Source of the DNA: Spirochaetia bacterium
Lineage (GTDB): Bacteria > Spirochaetota > Spirochaetia > Sphaerochaetales > Sphaerochaetaceae
Assembly (NCBI GenBank): GCA_900769955.1
Contig: CAAGIP010000025.1
Span: 1 to 25,318, forward strand
Direction: 5' to 3'
DNA: 25,318 nt
The notes under the pieces: model-generated
Told to the model about the DNA's origin: nothing
Databases searched by the model: none
The model's input: the letters and a program-made list of their open reading frames with translations, nothing else
Part shown: positions 1 through 7,625 of the stretch, piece after piece
Position numbering within the stretch: position 1 is the first letter of the stretch
Layout: each line of letters starts with the position of its first letter
Program-made: the position numbers and the translations under genes

Positions 1-435
1 AAAAAGGTTGAGGTAATCCTGCAGTTCTTCTCTGTCAAAGCCTGAATGGGAGTTCAGAAACTTCTTGAGGAAGAAACACTTCCTGTTGATCGGCAGCAGT
101 GGATTTTCCCTGTCAGGCACTCCCTTCAGAAGTCTTGCATTGTATGTCTCGCTTTGCAGACCAAGCTCATCCACCAGTAATCGGTGTCCCCTTTCCTCAT
201 CATGTATCAGCTTTGAACCTTACCTGATATGATCTTTGAATGTGGATAATGTCCTTTTCCCGCTTGCCTTGCCAAAGCCTTCGGTGAAAGCAATGGTCCG
301 CTTTCCGTCAGTACCTATTCCTATGCAGATCCGATTTCTGGATAATCCCCTGAACTGTGTTCCGTCATTCTTATGTTCTATATCCTGAGTTCTCACCTTA
401 CAGAAGGTCTCATCTATGTAAAGCTGTCTTGCTGA
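1..435 (-). pseudogene. IS1595/ISXO2-type transposase remnant (partial, interrupted)
   Basis: The minus strand reads as a DDE transposase of the IS1595 (ISXO2-like) kind. It has YIDETF near the start, then DGTQFRGLSRNRICIGIG, then KLIHDEERGH and NPLLPINRKCFFLKKFLN, and runs off the window edge at QDYLNLF. An in-frame TAA at 220-222 splits it between DHIR and GSKLIHD. Upstream, an in-frame TGA at 436-438 cuts the N-terminal part, and neighbouring frames only partly continue it. The gene is therefore non-functional. The C-terminus lies outside the window. The family assignment rests on motif order recognised by eye. No terminal inverted repeat is visible, and I see nothing else in 436-548. Confidence 0.75.
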
Positions 436-548
436 TCACAGGCCTGGCTGCTGCTTCACTACCGATGATGTTCCCATGCTTCCGGTTTATTTGCCGGATT
501 ATGATAATTGATTTCTGCCAAAACAAATGACTTGATAATGGATGGATA

Positions 549-579
549 CAAAAAAACTGAGCCTGCAGCCAGACTCAGT
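549..579 (-). terminator. Intrinsic terminator of the antiporter gene
   Basis: On the minus strand a 10-bp stem (ACTGAGTCTG with CAGGCTCAGT, one G-T pair) closes a GCTG loop. It is followed directly by a run of T (A run at 550-555 on the plus strand). It lies just downstream of the minus-strand antiporter stop at 602. Confidence 0.85.
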
Positions 580-601
580 CATAATCCTTATGCTTCTCTT
601 A

Positions 602-1573
602 TCAGAAGAAGAACTGGAAGGCAATGTAGGAGAAGTAAATTGCCAGAAGGAGAATGCCCTGCCATCTTCTCAGTTTCTTCGTAAGGAGTGCGGGAAGTGT
701 CATGAGGATCATTGTGGTGAACATCACGGGGATATCGACCACGAGTGATGCATTCTGACCTGCAATGAGCTTTTCGGAAGGAACGCTGAACGGATTGATC
801 GTTATGGCCATGCCGCTGACGAATACCAGGTTGAAAAGATTTGCACCGATGATGTTTCCCAGTGACAGCGATGAGTGTCCTTTGATAAGTGACGTGATTG
901 CGGTGACGAGCTCGGGAAGGGAGGTTCCGAGTGCGATGAACGTAAGTGCGATTACGGACTCGGGAACACCCAGACCTGCTGCGATGATCTGTCCGTTGTC
1001 AACGAGAAGGTTTGCTCCGACTGCGATGATGGCGGCACCTCCGATGAGAAGAATAAGGTTCTTCCAGAGCGGTTTTTCCTCTTCTTCTGCTTCTTCCTCA
1101 GCATCAGCCTTTACCCTGTTAGTCACTGCCTGACGGACAGTTATGACCATGTAAACGACAAACACACAGAGCAGGATGATACCGATGAGCCTTGAGAAAA
1201 CACCTGTGGTGTATGCAACAGCGGAGTAGAATATGGCTGCCGCGAAGAAGAAGATGATCGGGGTTCTGAATGCCTTAGCATCGATATCCTGCACACTCTT
1301 TGCCGCAATTGTCACGGCTGCAATGAGTGCGGTATTGCATATACATGAACCGATCGCATTGCCATATGCGGTCTGACTCTGACCTCCGGCTGCGGCAATC
1401 GATGACACCATTACCTCGGGAATCGTGGTACCGATGGAGACAATTGTTGCTCCGATAAGGATTTCCGGTAATTTATACTTATGTGCGACTCCGACCGCAC
1501 CGTCGACGAACCAGTCTCCGCCCTTAATGAGCATCACGAGACCAACACAGAACAGAAGGACTGCCTGAATCAT
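602..1573 (-). CDS. Calcium/sodium antiporter (CaCA family, YrbG-like)
   Basis: A 323-aa inner-membrane cation antiporter of the CaCA family, expected to exchange Ca2+ (or another cation) for Na+ or H+. Two inverted alpha repeats carry the ion-binding signatures: GATIVSIGTTIPE near residue 41 and ALTFIALGTSLPELVTA in the second half, with the key acidic residue in each PE/PEL. About ten hydrophobic segments are present. The two halves are split by an acidic cytoplasmic loop around residues 155-170 (EEEAEEEEK). Length matches bacterial YrbG-type proteins. The ATG at 1573 is preceded by a GAGG at rather long spacing. It is monocistronic, with its own terminator at 549-579 and another upstream at 1633-1680. 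The exact ion cannot be read from sequence. Confidence 0.93.
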   Translation of the reverse strand: MIQAVLLFCVGLVMLIKGGDWFVDGAVGVAHKYKLPEILIGATIVSIGTTIPEVMVSSIAAAGGQSQTAYGNAIGSCICNTALIAAVTIAAKSVQDIDAKAFRTPIIFFFAAAIFYSAVAYTTGVFSRLIGIILLCVFVVYMVITVRQAVTNRVKADAEEEAEEEEKPLWKNLILLIGGAAIIAVGANLLVDNGQIIAAGLGVPESVIALTFIALGTSLPELVTAITSLIKGHSSLSLGNIIGANLFNLVFVSGMAITINPFSVPSEKLIAGQNASLVVDIPVMFTTMILMTLPALLTKKLRRWQGILLLAIYFSYIAFQFFF

Positions 1574-1632
1574 TTTTTCATAAACCTCTTTCTTACTGTA
1601 ATTTCAACGTAAATATAATAGATATGAAAGAT

Positions 1633-1680
1633 AAAAAAAAGAGAGCAGCCCATAAGGAGAAATATGACTAGACTGCTCTC
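1633..1680 (-). terminator. Intrinsic terminator of the GH28 gene
   Basis: Perfect 8-bp arms GAGAGCAG (1641-1648) and CTGCTCTC (1673-1680) enclose a 24-nt loop. On the minus strand the hairpin is followed by a run of eight T. It sits 18 nt past the GH28 stop codon. Confidence 0.75.
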
Positions 1681-1697
1681 AGGATTTATCTTAAAGC

Positions 1698-3029
1698 TTA
1701 AGCGAAACTGACACTGTCTTCGATCAGTATTTCCTTATCTGTCCCGCTGACTTTAACGTTTTCAAGGGTCAGTGACTCGATGTATCTGAGTCTCAGACCA
1801 CGGCTTTCAGGTGCCGGAAGGCCCCTGTACATACCGGATGTGGTGACATCGGCATCACTTTCGGGATCAACACCGAGCTCACAGTCACGTACCGTAAGAT
1901 TCCTGACAGGAAGTTCGGGAAGCCCCACGATCATGCCTGCGGAAGCCCTGCTACCCTCTGCCTTACAGCCCTCAACGACGACGTTGTAAAGGCTGGGAGT
2001 CTCGGAAGTGACTTCCTGCTTTTCAAGAGAGAAGCAGGAATCATCGCTGCAGCCGCACTTGTAGAACATGTTTACTACCAGCGGGCAGAGATTGTTCTTC
2101 ATTGAAAGATTCCTGAACACAAGATCATGAAGCGCACCGCCGCGGCCGCGTCTGGACTTGATGCGGATACCCCTGTCGGTATCATCGAAGATACAGTCCT
2201 CAACGACGACATTGCTGATGCCTGCAGCCGTTTCCGATCCTATTACCGCACCGCCATGTGCCTTTACGACACGGCACCCCTTGATGAGCACATCGGTTGT
2301 GGGGACATTATCCCTGATGCCTTCAGGACCGGAACCGCTCTTGAGCGCAATTCCGTCATCACCGACGAATACACTGCAGTCAATGATCTTGACATCAGAG
2401 CATGACTCAACGTCGATACCGTCGGTATTGGGTGAATCATACGGATTCTTTATTGTAAGCCCCTTAAGGGTGATGTTCTTACTGAAAAGCGGATGGACCG
2501 TCCAGAACGGGCTGTTCTGAATCGTGATGTTCTCAACGACAATGTTCTCACTGTCCTTTACCTGGAAGAGTGCGGGTCTAAGGAACTGACATGGCCTTCC
2601 GCCGCCACCGCCGGGCTGTGTCTCATAGCCGGGATTCATTGCCGCGAACTTCTTCTCGAGCTCAGACTCAGGCCTGTTCTGTCCTCTTTTCTTCTTTGCC
2701 CAGACTTCCTCCCACCACGGCTTTCCTGTACCGTCGATGGTTCCTTCACCGGTAATGACCACATCATATGCCTCATTGATGAAGAAGCAGGGGTGCATTG
2801 CATAACACTTCACACCTTCCCAGCGTGTGTACACAGGCTCATAAAGAGAAGCATCAGGGATGAACTTTATGACCGCACCCTTCTCAAGGACAACCTTCGT
2901 GCATGACCTGACCTCAATGGGACCGGTGAGGTATTCACCTGCGGGGATGATGACCTCTCCACCCCTGTCAAGCAGCTCCTGAAGAGCCCTGCTGTTATCA
3001 GTTACTCCGTCTCCGACGAGAAAACCCAT
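1698..3029 (-). CDS. Glycoside hydrolase family 28 (polygalacturonase-like)
   Basis: A 443-aa right-handed beta-helix hydrolase of family GH28, which hydrolyses galacturonan or related pectin linkages. It opens with the pectate-lyase-superfamily segment GDGVTDNSRALQELL. The GH28 catalytic signatures are in order: NTDG (201-204), GDDGIALKSG (DD at 224-225), AHGGAVIGSE (His 258) and RGIRIKS (286-292). No signal peptide is visible, so the enzyme is probably cytoplasmic and acts on imported oligogalacturonides. I place the start at 3029 because a GGGAGGAA ribosome-binding site precedes it. Longer in-frame starts up to 3098 lack one. No pectin transporter or uronate genes are next to it here. A perfect palindrome at 3215-3234 lies upstream and could be an operator. 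Confidence 0.9.
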   Translation of the reverse strand: MGFLVGDGVTDNSRALQELLDRGGEVIIPAGEYLTGPIEVRSCTKVVLEKGAVIKFIPDASLYEPVYTRWEGVKCYAMHPCFFINEAYDVVITGEGTIDGTGKPWWEEVWAKKKRGQNRPESELEKKFAAMNPGYETQPGGGGGRPCQFLRPALFQVKDSENIVVENITIQNSPFWTVHPLFSKNITLKGLTIKNPYDSPNTDGIDVESCSDVKIIDCSVFVGDDGIALKSGSGPEGIRDNVPTTDVLIKGCRVVKAHGGAVIGSETAAGISNVVVEDCIFDDTDRGIRIKSRRGRGGALHDLVFRNLSMKNNLCPLVVNMFYKCGCSDDSCFSLEKQEVTSETPSLYNVVVEGCKAEGSRASAGMIVGLPELPVRNLTVRDCELGVDPESDADVTTSGMYRGLPAPESRGLRLRYIESLTLENVKVSGTDKEILIEDSVSFA

Positions 3030-3214
3030 AAGAAAATTCCTCCCTTTTTCCTGGTTTGCTTTATGGCTGAAGTGCATTAATGCACGGTTTCGGCTCATTA
3101 GTTTATGCCAGCGAGCTGCATGGAGTTTTCTTTGGCGTCATGTCACGCTCGATAAAGTCATCCTGTCAGCTCAGACCCGAAGTGCGGTTTCCGCTGAAAT
3201 CCGCAGTCGGTAAT

Positions 3215-3234
3215 ACTGAAACAGCTATTTCAGT
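3215..3234. promoter_or_regulatory. Perfect palindrome upstream of GH28 (possible operator)
   Basis: ACTGAAA-CAGCTA-TTTCAGT has perfect 7-bp arms. It lies in the 278-nt gap between GH28 and the thymidine-kinase-like gene, about 190 nt upstream of the GH28 start. No T tract follows, so it is not a terminator. A binding site is possible, but I could not place a convincing promoter beside it. The rest of 3030-3261 shows no other clear element. Confidence 0.3.
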
Positions 3235-3256
3235 CCTTTATAAATTCTAAAGCAGA

Positions 3257-3294
3257 AAAATGGGGGTGTGGAAAAAAATTAGCACCCCCTTTTT
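3257..3294 (-). terminator. Terminator of the deoC-tdk operon (likely bidirectional)
   Basis: Perfect arms GGGGGTG (3262-3268) and CACCCCC (3283-3289) form a G/C stem. T runs flank both sides: TTTTT after the stem on the plus strand and ATTTTT after it on the minus strand. It follows the minus-strand stop codon at 3308. Confidence 0.75.
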
Positions 3295-3307
3295 GCACTT
3301 TTCCGAA

Positions 3308-4450
3308 CTACAGCAGATATGGCTGATCAAAACTGACCGGTCTTCTGTTGTCGGCAAGCGTCTTTGTCAGATATGCGGTATCCAGCTCAAGATCGAACAC
3401 CATGCGCTGCATCAGCTGCTCGCTTATCAGGTTCTGTTCAGAGTAGAGATAGCACAGTGCCTTCTCGGCAGTGTAATCGGGAAGCAGGGAGTCCATATAC
3501 TTTTCAGCATCGGGACTGTCTCCGTAGCTTCTCATGAGATTTGCATAAAGCAGGCTCTTTTCCTTTTCCTGATGGAGAGCCTCAATTTCCTTTTCAAGCG
3601 GAGACACGTCTCCCCTTCCTGCGGCTTCCCCGAGCGGCTTCAGCGTGAAGAACGTATATTCCTTACCGGGAAGATAGTGGTGACGGTCACACCTGGATGC
3701 ATAGTTGGGCTCCAGGGAGCTGTCCTTCGTCCTGTCACCTCCGACGACGATGAGAGGATCGAAGAAGAGTGACGGGCACTCCTTACCGTTAATGGAATAG
3801 TATCTGTATGTATAGAACGCGGAATCCATGCAGTCGGGATGCTCACAGTACGCCGTCAGCGGAATCACATCAGTTGCGATGTCCAGCATGAGACGTGCCG
3901 TGTTGTTGAAAAGGTCCCTTCTGAAATTGAGCACAAGTGTCGGGAATATGAACATGCATCCCTTCTCAAGGGCACAGTTCCTGACTACATAGGCAAGGCG
4001 CTCATCGAAGAATGAGGCCTCGTCAATTATGTATGTACCGACTGTCGGGTTATCCCTGATGACCTGCTCGAGACCGAATGAATCCTTAATCCTTGCGATG
4101 TTCTCACCGCACCTGATGTAACCGGAGCGGTAACACAGCGCATCATCGGGATAGTCCGTGAAGCGTGCCCCGTCTATCTCACTGCGGATGAAGAACACCT
4201 TCCTTCTGTCCACATCCCCGGTACTGGTGAGAGCCTTGACGGTCTCACCCTTTTTCTGGGCGATCGCGGCATCACGCCAGACACGGGCTGCGAATTCAGT
4301 CTTTCCGCTGCCCATCGGCCCGATTAAAAGGACACGCCGTCCCGGCTTTGTGAAATCAAAATGGGAAAATGTCTCATGGACATCAATTGTGGGAAAGCCC
4401 AGGGACTTGAGGAAATCCTCACTTGTCGAGGAAGCCTCAATATGCGGCAT
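3308..4450 (-). CDS. Thymidine-kinase-like protein with long C-terminal extension
   Basis: A 380-aa protein whose first ~260 residues follow the type II thymidine kinase plan. The P-loop is GPMGSGKT (44-51) and the kinase signature is IIDEASFF (141-148). A FNNTARLMLDIATDVIPLTA segment matches the lasso-proximal region. Metal-type Cys/His sites are CEHPDC (202-207) and CDRHH (254-258) after IVVGGD. The remaining ~120 residues are a charged, helical extension that ordinary thymidine kinases (about 190-230 aa) lack. It would phosphorylate deoxythymidine for dTMP salvage, consistent with its overlap with deoC. The ATG at 4450 lies inside the end of deoC (14-nt overlap), with a GGTGAGG-like site upstream. 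An ATG-type start at 4480 is less likely. Divergence in the Zn sites means substrate choice is inferred. Confidence 0.8.
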   Translation of the reverse strand: MPHIEASSTSEDFLKSLGFPTIDVHETFSHFDFTKPGRRVLLIGPMGSGKTEFAARVWRDAAIAQKKGETVKALTSTGDVDRRKVFFIRSEIDGARFTDYPDDALCYRSGYIRCGENIARIKDSFGLEQVIRDNPTVGTYIIDEASFFDERLAYVVRNCALEKGCMFIFPTLVLNFRRDLFNNTARLMLDIATDVIPLTAYCEHPDCMDSAFYTYRYYSINGKECPSLFFDPLIVVGGDRTKDSSLEPNYASRCDRHHYLPGKEYTFFTLKPLGEAAGRGDVSPLEKEIEALHQEKEKSLLYANLMRSYGDSPDAEKYMDSLLPDYTAEKALCYLYSEQNLISEQLMQRMVFDLELDTAYLTKTLADNRRPVSFDQPYLL

Positions 4451-5102
4451 CGGACACCTCACCTTCCATGATCTTAACACCTGCGGAGCAGCCTAAGCGG
4501 GATGCACCTGCTTCTATCATCTTAAGAGCGCTCTCCTTGTCGCGGATGCCTCCCGATGCCTTTACACCGAGTCTGTCACCGACGGTTTTCCTCATGAGGG
4601 AAACGGCCTCTGCAGTTGCTCCGCCCTTGGAAAAGCCCGTGGAGGTCTTCACGTAATCGGCACCGGCAGCTTCAGAAAGCTCGCATGCCTTCACGATCTC
4701 CTCATCGGTAAGAAGACAGGTTTCAAGAATGACCTTGAGAAGCCTGCCGTTACATGCCTTCTTAACAGCCCTGATGTCATTCTCGACAAAATCCCAGTTT
4801 TCATCCCTGACGGCACCCACGTTGATTACCATGTCGATTTCGACTGCTCCGTCTGCGACGGCACACTCCGCCTCAAAGGCCTTTGCCTTCGTGCTCATGG
4901 CTCCGAGAGGGAAGCCGACAACAGTGCACACATTGACTCCAGTGTCCTTTAAGAGTTCGGCACAAAGTGCGACATGACATGAATTTACACAGACTGATGC
5001 AAAGTGATATTTCTTTGCTTCCTCGCAGAGCTGTCTGATCTGGCTTACAGTTGCCTGAGGGGCAAGCATCGTATGATCGATATAAGAGGCAATATTATTC
5101 AT
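4437..5102 (-). CDS. deoC: Deoxyribose-phosphate aldolase
   Basis: A 221-aa class I aldolase. It cleaves 2-deoxyribose-5-phosphate to glyceraldehyde-3-phosphate and acetaldehyde, the last step in deoxynucleoside breakdown. It has the normal short bacterial length. Visible active-site motifs are EIDMVINVG with Asp 90, YVKTSTGFSKGGAT with the Schiff-base lysine Lys 152, and GVKASGGIRD with Lys 181. The N-terminal IDHTMLAP is typical. The start is supported by AAAGGAAG 8 nt upstream. The stop overlaps the start of the thymidine-kinase-like gene, giving translational coupling and a two-gene deoxynucleoside salvage operon. Confidence 0.97.
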   Translation of the reverse strand: MNNIASYIDHTMLAPQATVSQIRQLCEEAKKYHFASVCVNSCHVALCAELLKDTGVNVCTVVGFPLGAMSTKAKAFEAECAVADGAVEIDMVINVGAVRDENWDFVENDIRAVKKACNGRLLKVILETCLLTDEEIVKACELSEAAGADYVKTSTGFSKGGATAEAVSLMRKTVGDRLGVKASGGIRDKESALKMIEAGASRLGCSAGVKIMEGEVSDAAY

Positions 5103-5169
5103 TTGTTTCTTCCTTTCTCGCGTTAAGACTACCCCATTTTAAAGCGCACTGCAACCTGATTGTCATGAG

Positions 5170-5198
5170 TTGAAAATAGTGAGAAACAGGGATATCTT
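5170..5198 (+). promoter_or_regulatory. Candidate promoter of the Nudix cluster (near-leaderless)
   Basis: TTGAAA (5170-5175), a 17-nt spacer and TATCTT (5193-5198) lie directly before the ATG at 5205. The predicted transcript start falls within a few bases of the ATG, and no clear Shine-Dalgarno sequence is present. Translation may be leaderless. Confidence 0.4.
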
Positions 5199-5204
5199 TA
5201 CCCC

Positions 5205-6140
5205 ATGATAGCCAAATTCAACGATGCATACATATGGATCCTCTTTCTGATCCTTCTCGTAAACCTCTATCAGAGAAAGATAAAGGATACACAGGTAAAA
5301 CTGAGGTCCACGATTTACATGTGCCTCCTCTCACTCTTTTTCTACCTCGGTGTCGTGGTCATAGACATGAACGCACTCTCATACTGGTTCATCCTTATCC
5401 CGCTTGCGCTGACCGTACTTATCGGATACCTCATAAGGGACAGGGTATGGCCCTTCACGCTCCATTGCAGAAAGTGCGGGAAGAAGCTCCCCCTCGACTA
5501 CGTCCTCGGTCATGATGACTGTCTCTGCCAGGATTGCCATGATGAGCTTCACCCGGAAGAAAAGGCAGAACGTGAAAGACAGGAAGAGGAAAAGAGGAAG
5601 AAGGAAAACCCTGAATCCGCTCAGGAAGATTTCATGAAGGCTGAAAAGATAGATGACATAAACTGGGATATCTGGGAGCCTACCGACAGATGCGTCATCA
5701 CCTTCACGGAAAAAGACGGAAAACTACTGTTCATAGAAAAGAAGAGAGGCCTCGGTAACGGCTACTTCAATGCCCCCGGAGGTCACATAGAACTTGAGGA
5801 AACGGCAGCGGAGGCATGCATCAGGGAAACAAAGGAAGAAACCGGACTTGATATCACGAATCCGGAATACAGAGGTACGATTTACTTCCAGTTCAAACAT
5901 AAGAACATCCGTGAGATCGGGTATGTCTACTATTCATATGGAGCCACAGGTGAACTGAAGGAGTGTGAGGAAGCACGTCCCTTCTGGATAGACAAGGATA
6001 AAATCCCATATGAAAACATGTGGGAGGATGACAGACTATGGCTTCCCGGAATGCTCTCTGGACGGAAGTTTGAAGCTTACTTCCTCTTTGACGACCGCAC
6101 CATGGTGGACAAAAAGCTGGTCTGGCTCGATGAAGAGTGA
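5205..6140 (+). CDS. Membrane-anchored MTH1-like Nudix hydrolase with Cys-rich knuckle
   Basis: A 311-aa protein in three parts. Residues 7-79 contain three hydrophobic segments (about 8-23, 37-54, 60-77). Residues 88-111 carry HCRKCGKK and CLCQDC, a zinc-knuckle-like Cys cluster (C88, C91, C106, C108, C111). After a strongly charged E/K/R linker (117-147), residues 155-300 form a Nudix domain with a perfect Nudix box from G193 to L215 (GX5EX7REUXEEXGU). The tail MWEDDRLWLPGMLSGRKF resembles the MTH1/8-oxo-dGTPase C-terminal segment, so an oxidised-purine or other NDP-X hydrolase is likely. The stop overlaps the next gene by 11 nt. The membrane and Cys modules are unusual for this enzyme class. 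The start lacks a clear ribosome-binding site. Confidence 0.85.
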   Translation: MIAKFNDAYIWILFLILLVNLYQRKIKDTQVKLRSTIYMCLLSLFFYLGVVVIDMNALSYWFILIPLALTVLIGYLIRDRVWPFTLHCRKCGKKLPLDYVLGHDDCLCQDCHDELHPEEKAERERQEEEKRKKENPESAQEDFMKAEKIDDINWDIWEPTDRCVITFTEKDGKLLFIEKKRGLGNGYFNAPGGHIELEETAAEACIRETKEETGLDITNPEYRGTIYFQFKHKNIREIGYVYYSYGATGELKECEEARPFWIDKDKIPYENMWEDDRLWLPGMLSGRKFEAYFLFDDRTMVDKKLVWLDEE

Positions 6141-7026
6141 GAAAGGACTCGGCCTTGTACAGGCAGGAGGACCCATGTCCTTCTACCCGGACAGGGATCC
6201 TGCGGAGTTCAGGACCGTATTAAGAAAAGCCGTCAGGATGGGCATAAGGTCATTTGACAGTGCATACACATATCCCGATGCGGACACGGTCCTTTCATCG
6301 GTGCTCAGGGAACGGCACATTCCCAGGGAGGAGTGGGACATCACGGAAAAGGTGATGTGCGTCCCGACCTTCAGGCGCAAGGCCGAAACCTGCCTCAGAC
6401 GCCTGAACAGTGATTACATCGACACCCTGCTCATCCACTGGCCCACCCATGACGGAAAACTTCTGTTCTCCACGCTGAAGGAGCTGGAAACGCTGAAGAA
6501 GGAAGGCAAGTGCCTCCGGACCGGAGTCAGCAACTTTCCCTCCTCCCTTCTCAGGGAGGTCTCATCGGACTTTGAGATCAATGTGACCGAAAGACCGTTC
6601 TCGCTTCTGTGGACAAAGGATCACAGGGAGAGCGCGGCAATTGCAAAGGAAAGGGGCATAAGCATGTATGCATATGCACCCCTCGGCTTCGGGCTGCTCT
6701 CAGGGAAATACTGCACTGCGGACTCCCTGTCCGATGACAGGAAAAGGCTGTGGGTGTTCAGCCATTTAAGGGAGTATCATGCCCTGCTGGATGAGGTGAA
6801 GCGCATAAGTGAGCTTCACCAGTGCACACCGTGCGATACCGCGCTTGCGTTTGCATCCTCCTTCGGATATGAAAAGGTGTTTGCCGGGGCATCCATGGAA
6901 TCACAGCTTGATATTTTCACACGCTCGGTTACACTTGAGGAAGAGGAGCTTGCGGAGCTTTATCTCAGGGCAGAGGAGCTGTCAGCCCTCTCCGAATCAG
7001 ACAACATGTACGGTCACAGGTGGTAA
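6130..7026 (+). CDS. Aldo/keto reductase family protein
   Basis: A 298-aa NAD(P)H-dependent carbonyl reductase of the aldo/keto reductase TIM-barrel fold. The catalytic tetrad is visible: FDSAYTYPDAD supplies Asp 43 and Tyr 48, ITEK supplies Lys 74, and LLIHWP supplies His 103. TGVSNF follows at 131-136 and the C-terminal cofactor region is AGASMESQLD. The ATG at 6130 overlaps the Nudix stop by 11 nt. Longer in-frame readings back to 6010 only shadow the Nudix gene. The N-terminus lacks the usual LGLGTW opening and begins GLGLVQAGG. The physiological substrate cannot be inferred. Confidence 0.88.
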   Translation: MKSEKGLGLVQAGGPMSFYPDRDPAEFRTVLRKAVRMGIRSFDSAYTYPDADTVLSSVLRERHIPREEWDITEKVMCVPTFRRKAETCLRRLNSDYIDTLLIHWPTHDGKLLFSTLKELETLKKEGKCLRTGVSNFPSSLLREVSSDFEINVTERPFSLLWTKDHRESAAIAKERGISMYAYAPLGFGLLSGKYCTADSLSDDRKRLWVFSHLREYHALLDEVKRISELHQCTPCDTALAFASSFGYEKVFAGASMESQLDIFTRSVTLEEEELAELYLRAEELSALSESDNMYGHRW

Positions 7027-7031
7027 AAGAA

Positions 7032-7625
7032 GTGGATATCTTACTTAAAAGGGCACAGTGCGAAATAGTCGTGAAGAAAAGCAGGTTCATCTCCGTCGCG
7101 CTTCCCTGCTCCTCGCTTGAAGATATAAAACCACTGGTCAGGTCCATCAGAGAGGAGCATCCCGATGCCACCCATGTGGTCCATGCTGCGGTGGTAGGTC
7201 CCAGGGGTGACCTTTATTCCATGAGCGATGACAGGGAACCCAAGAACACGGCGGGACGCCCTGCCCTAGAAGTGCTCAAAGGCAGCGGGGTCACGAACAT
7301 CCTCGTGTGCATAATAAGATATTTCGGAGGAACGCTCCTCGGTACCGGAGGCCTGGTAAAGGCGTACGGTGACAGCACGAAAGAAGTACTAGGGGTAATC
7401 GAGACAGAGCCCCTGATCGCAAAGACAGCCTTCACGATGCTCATATCCTATGATATGTATGAAAACATCAAGCGCCTACTGAAAGAGGTTCAGGCCTCTT
7501 CTGTTGATGAGGAATTCGCTTCAGGAATAACCATTAAGGGCATGATTCCTCAGACGAACAGGGATGCACTTTCCCAGGGCTTTCAGACGATAACCATGGG
7601 ACGCTGCACTCTCAGTTTCTCGTGA
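7032..7625 (+). CDS. YigZ / IMPACT family protein
   Basis: A 197-aa IMPACT-family (UPF0029) protein. Hallmarks are VVKKSRFISV near the start, MSDDREPKNTAGRPALEVL at about 64-82, and IIRYFGGTLLGTGGLVKAYG at 94-113, followed by the shorter C-terminal domain. The family binds RNA or ribosomes in known members, but its bacterial role is unsettled. I prefer the GTG at 7032, which has AGGTGG 8 nt upstream. A GTG at 7020 overlapping the aldo/keto reductase stop is the alternative. It converges on the M28 peptidase gene with a 14-nt overlap of coding ends. It is the third gene of the plus-strand cluster. Confidence 0.93.
   Translation: MDILLKRAQCEIVVKKSRFISVALPCSSLEDIKPLVRSIREEHPDATHVVHAAVVGPRGDLYSMSDDREPKNTAGRPALEVLKGSGVTNILVCIIRYFGGTLLGTGGLVKAYGDSTKEVLGVIETEPLIAKTAFTMLISYDMYENIKRLLKEVQASSVDEEFASGITIKGMIPQTNRDALSQGFQTITMGRCTLSFS

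Noticed and set aside
542..748. 68-aa plus-strand ORF at the end of the antiporter gene
   Set aside because: It begins in the terminator hairpin and then runs antisense through the antiporter coding region.
2127..2520. Overlapping plus-strand ORFs inside the GH28 gene
   Set aside because: They are antisense to a gene with complete GH28 catalytic motifs and have no start signals of their own.
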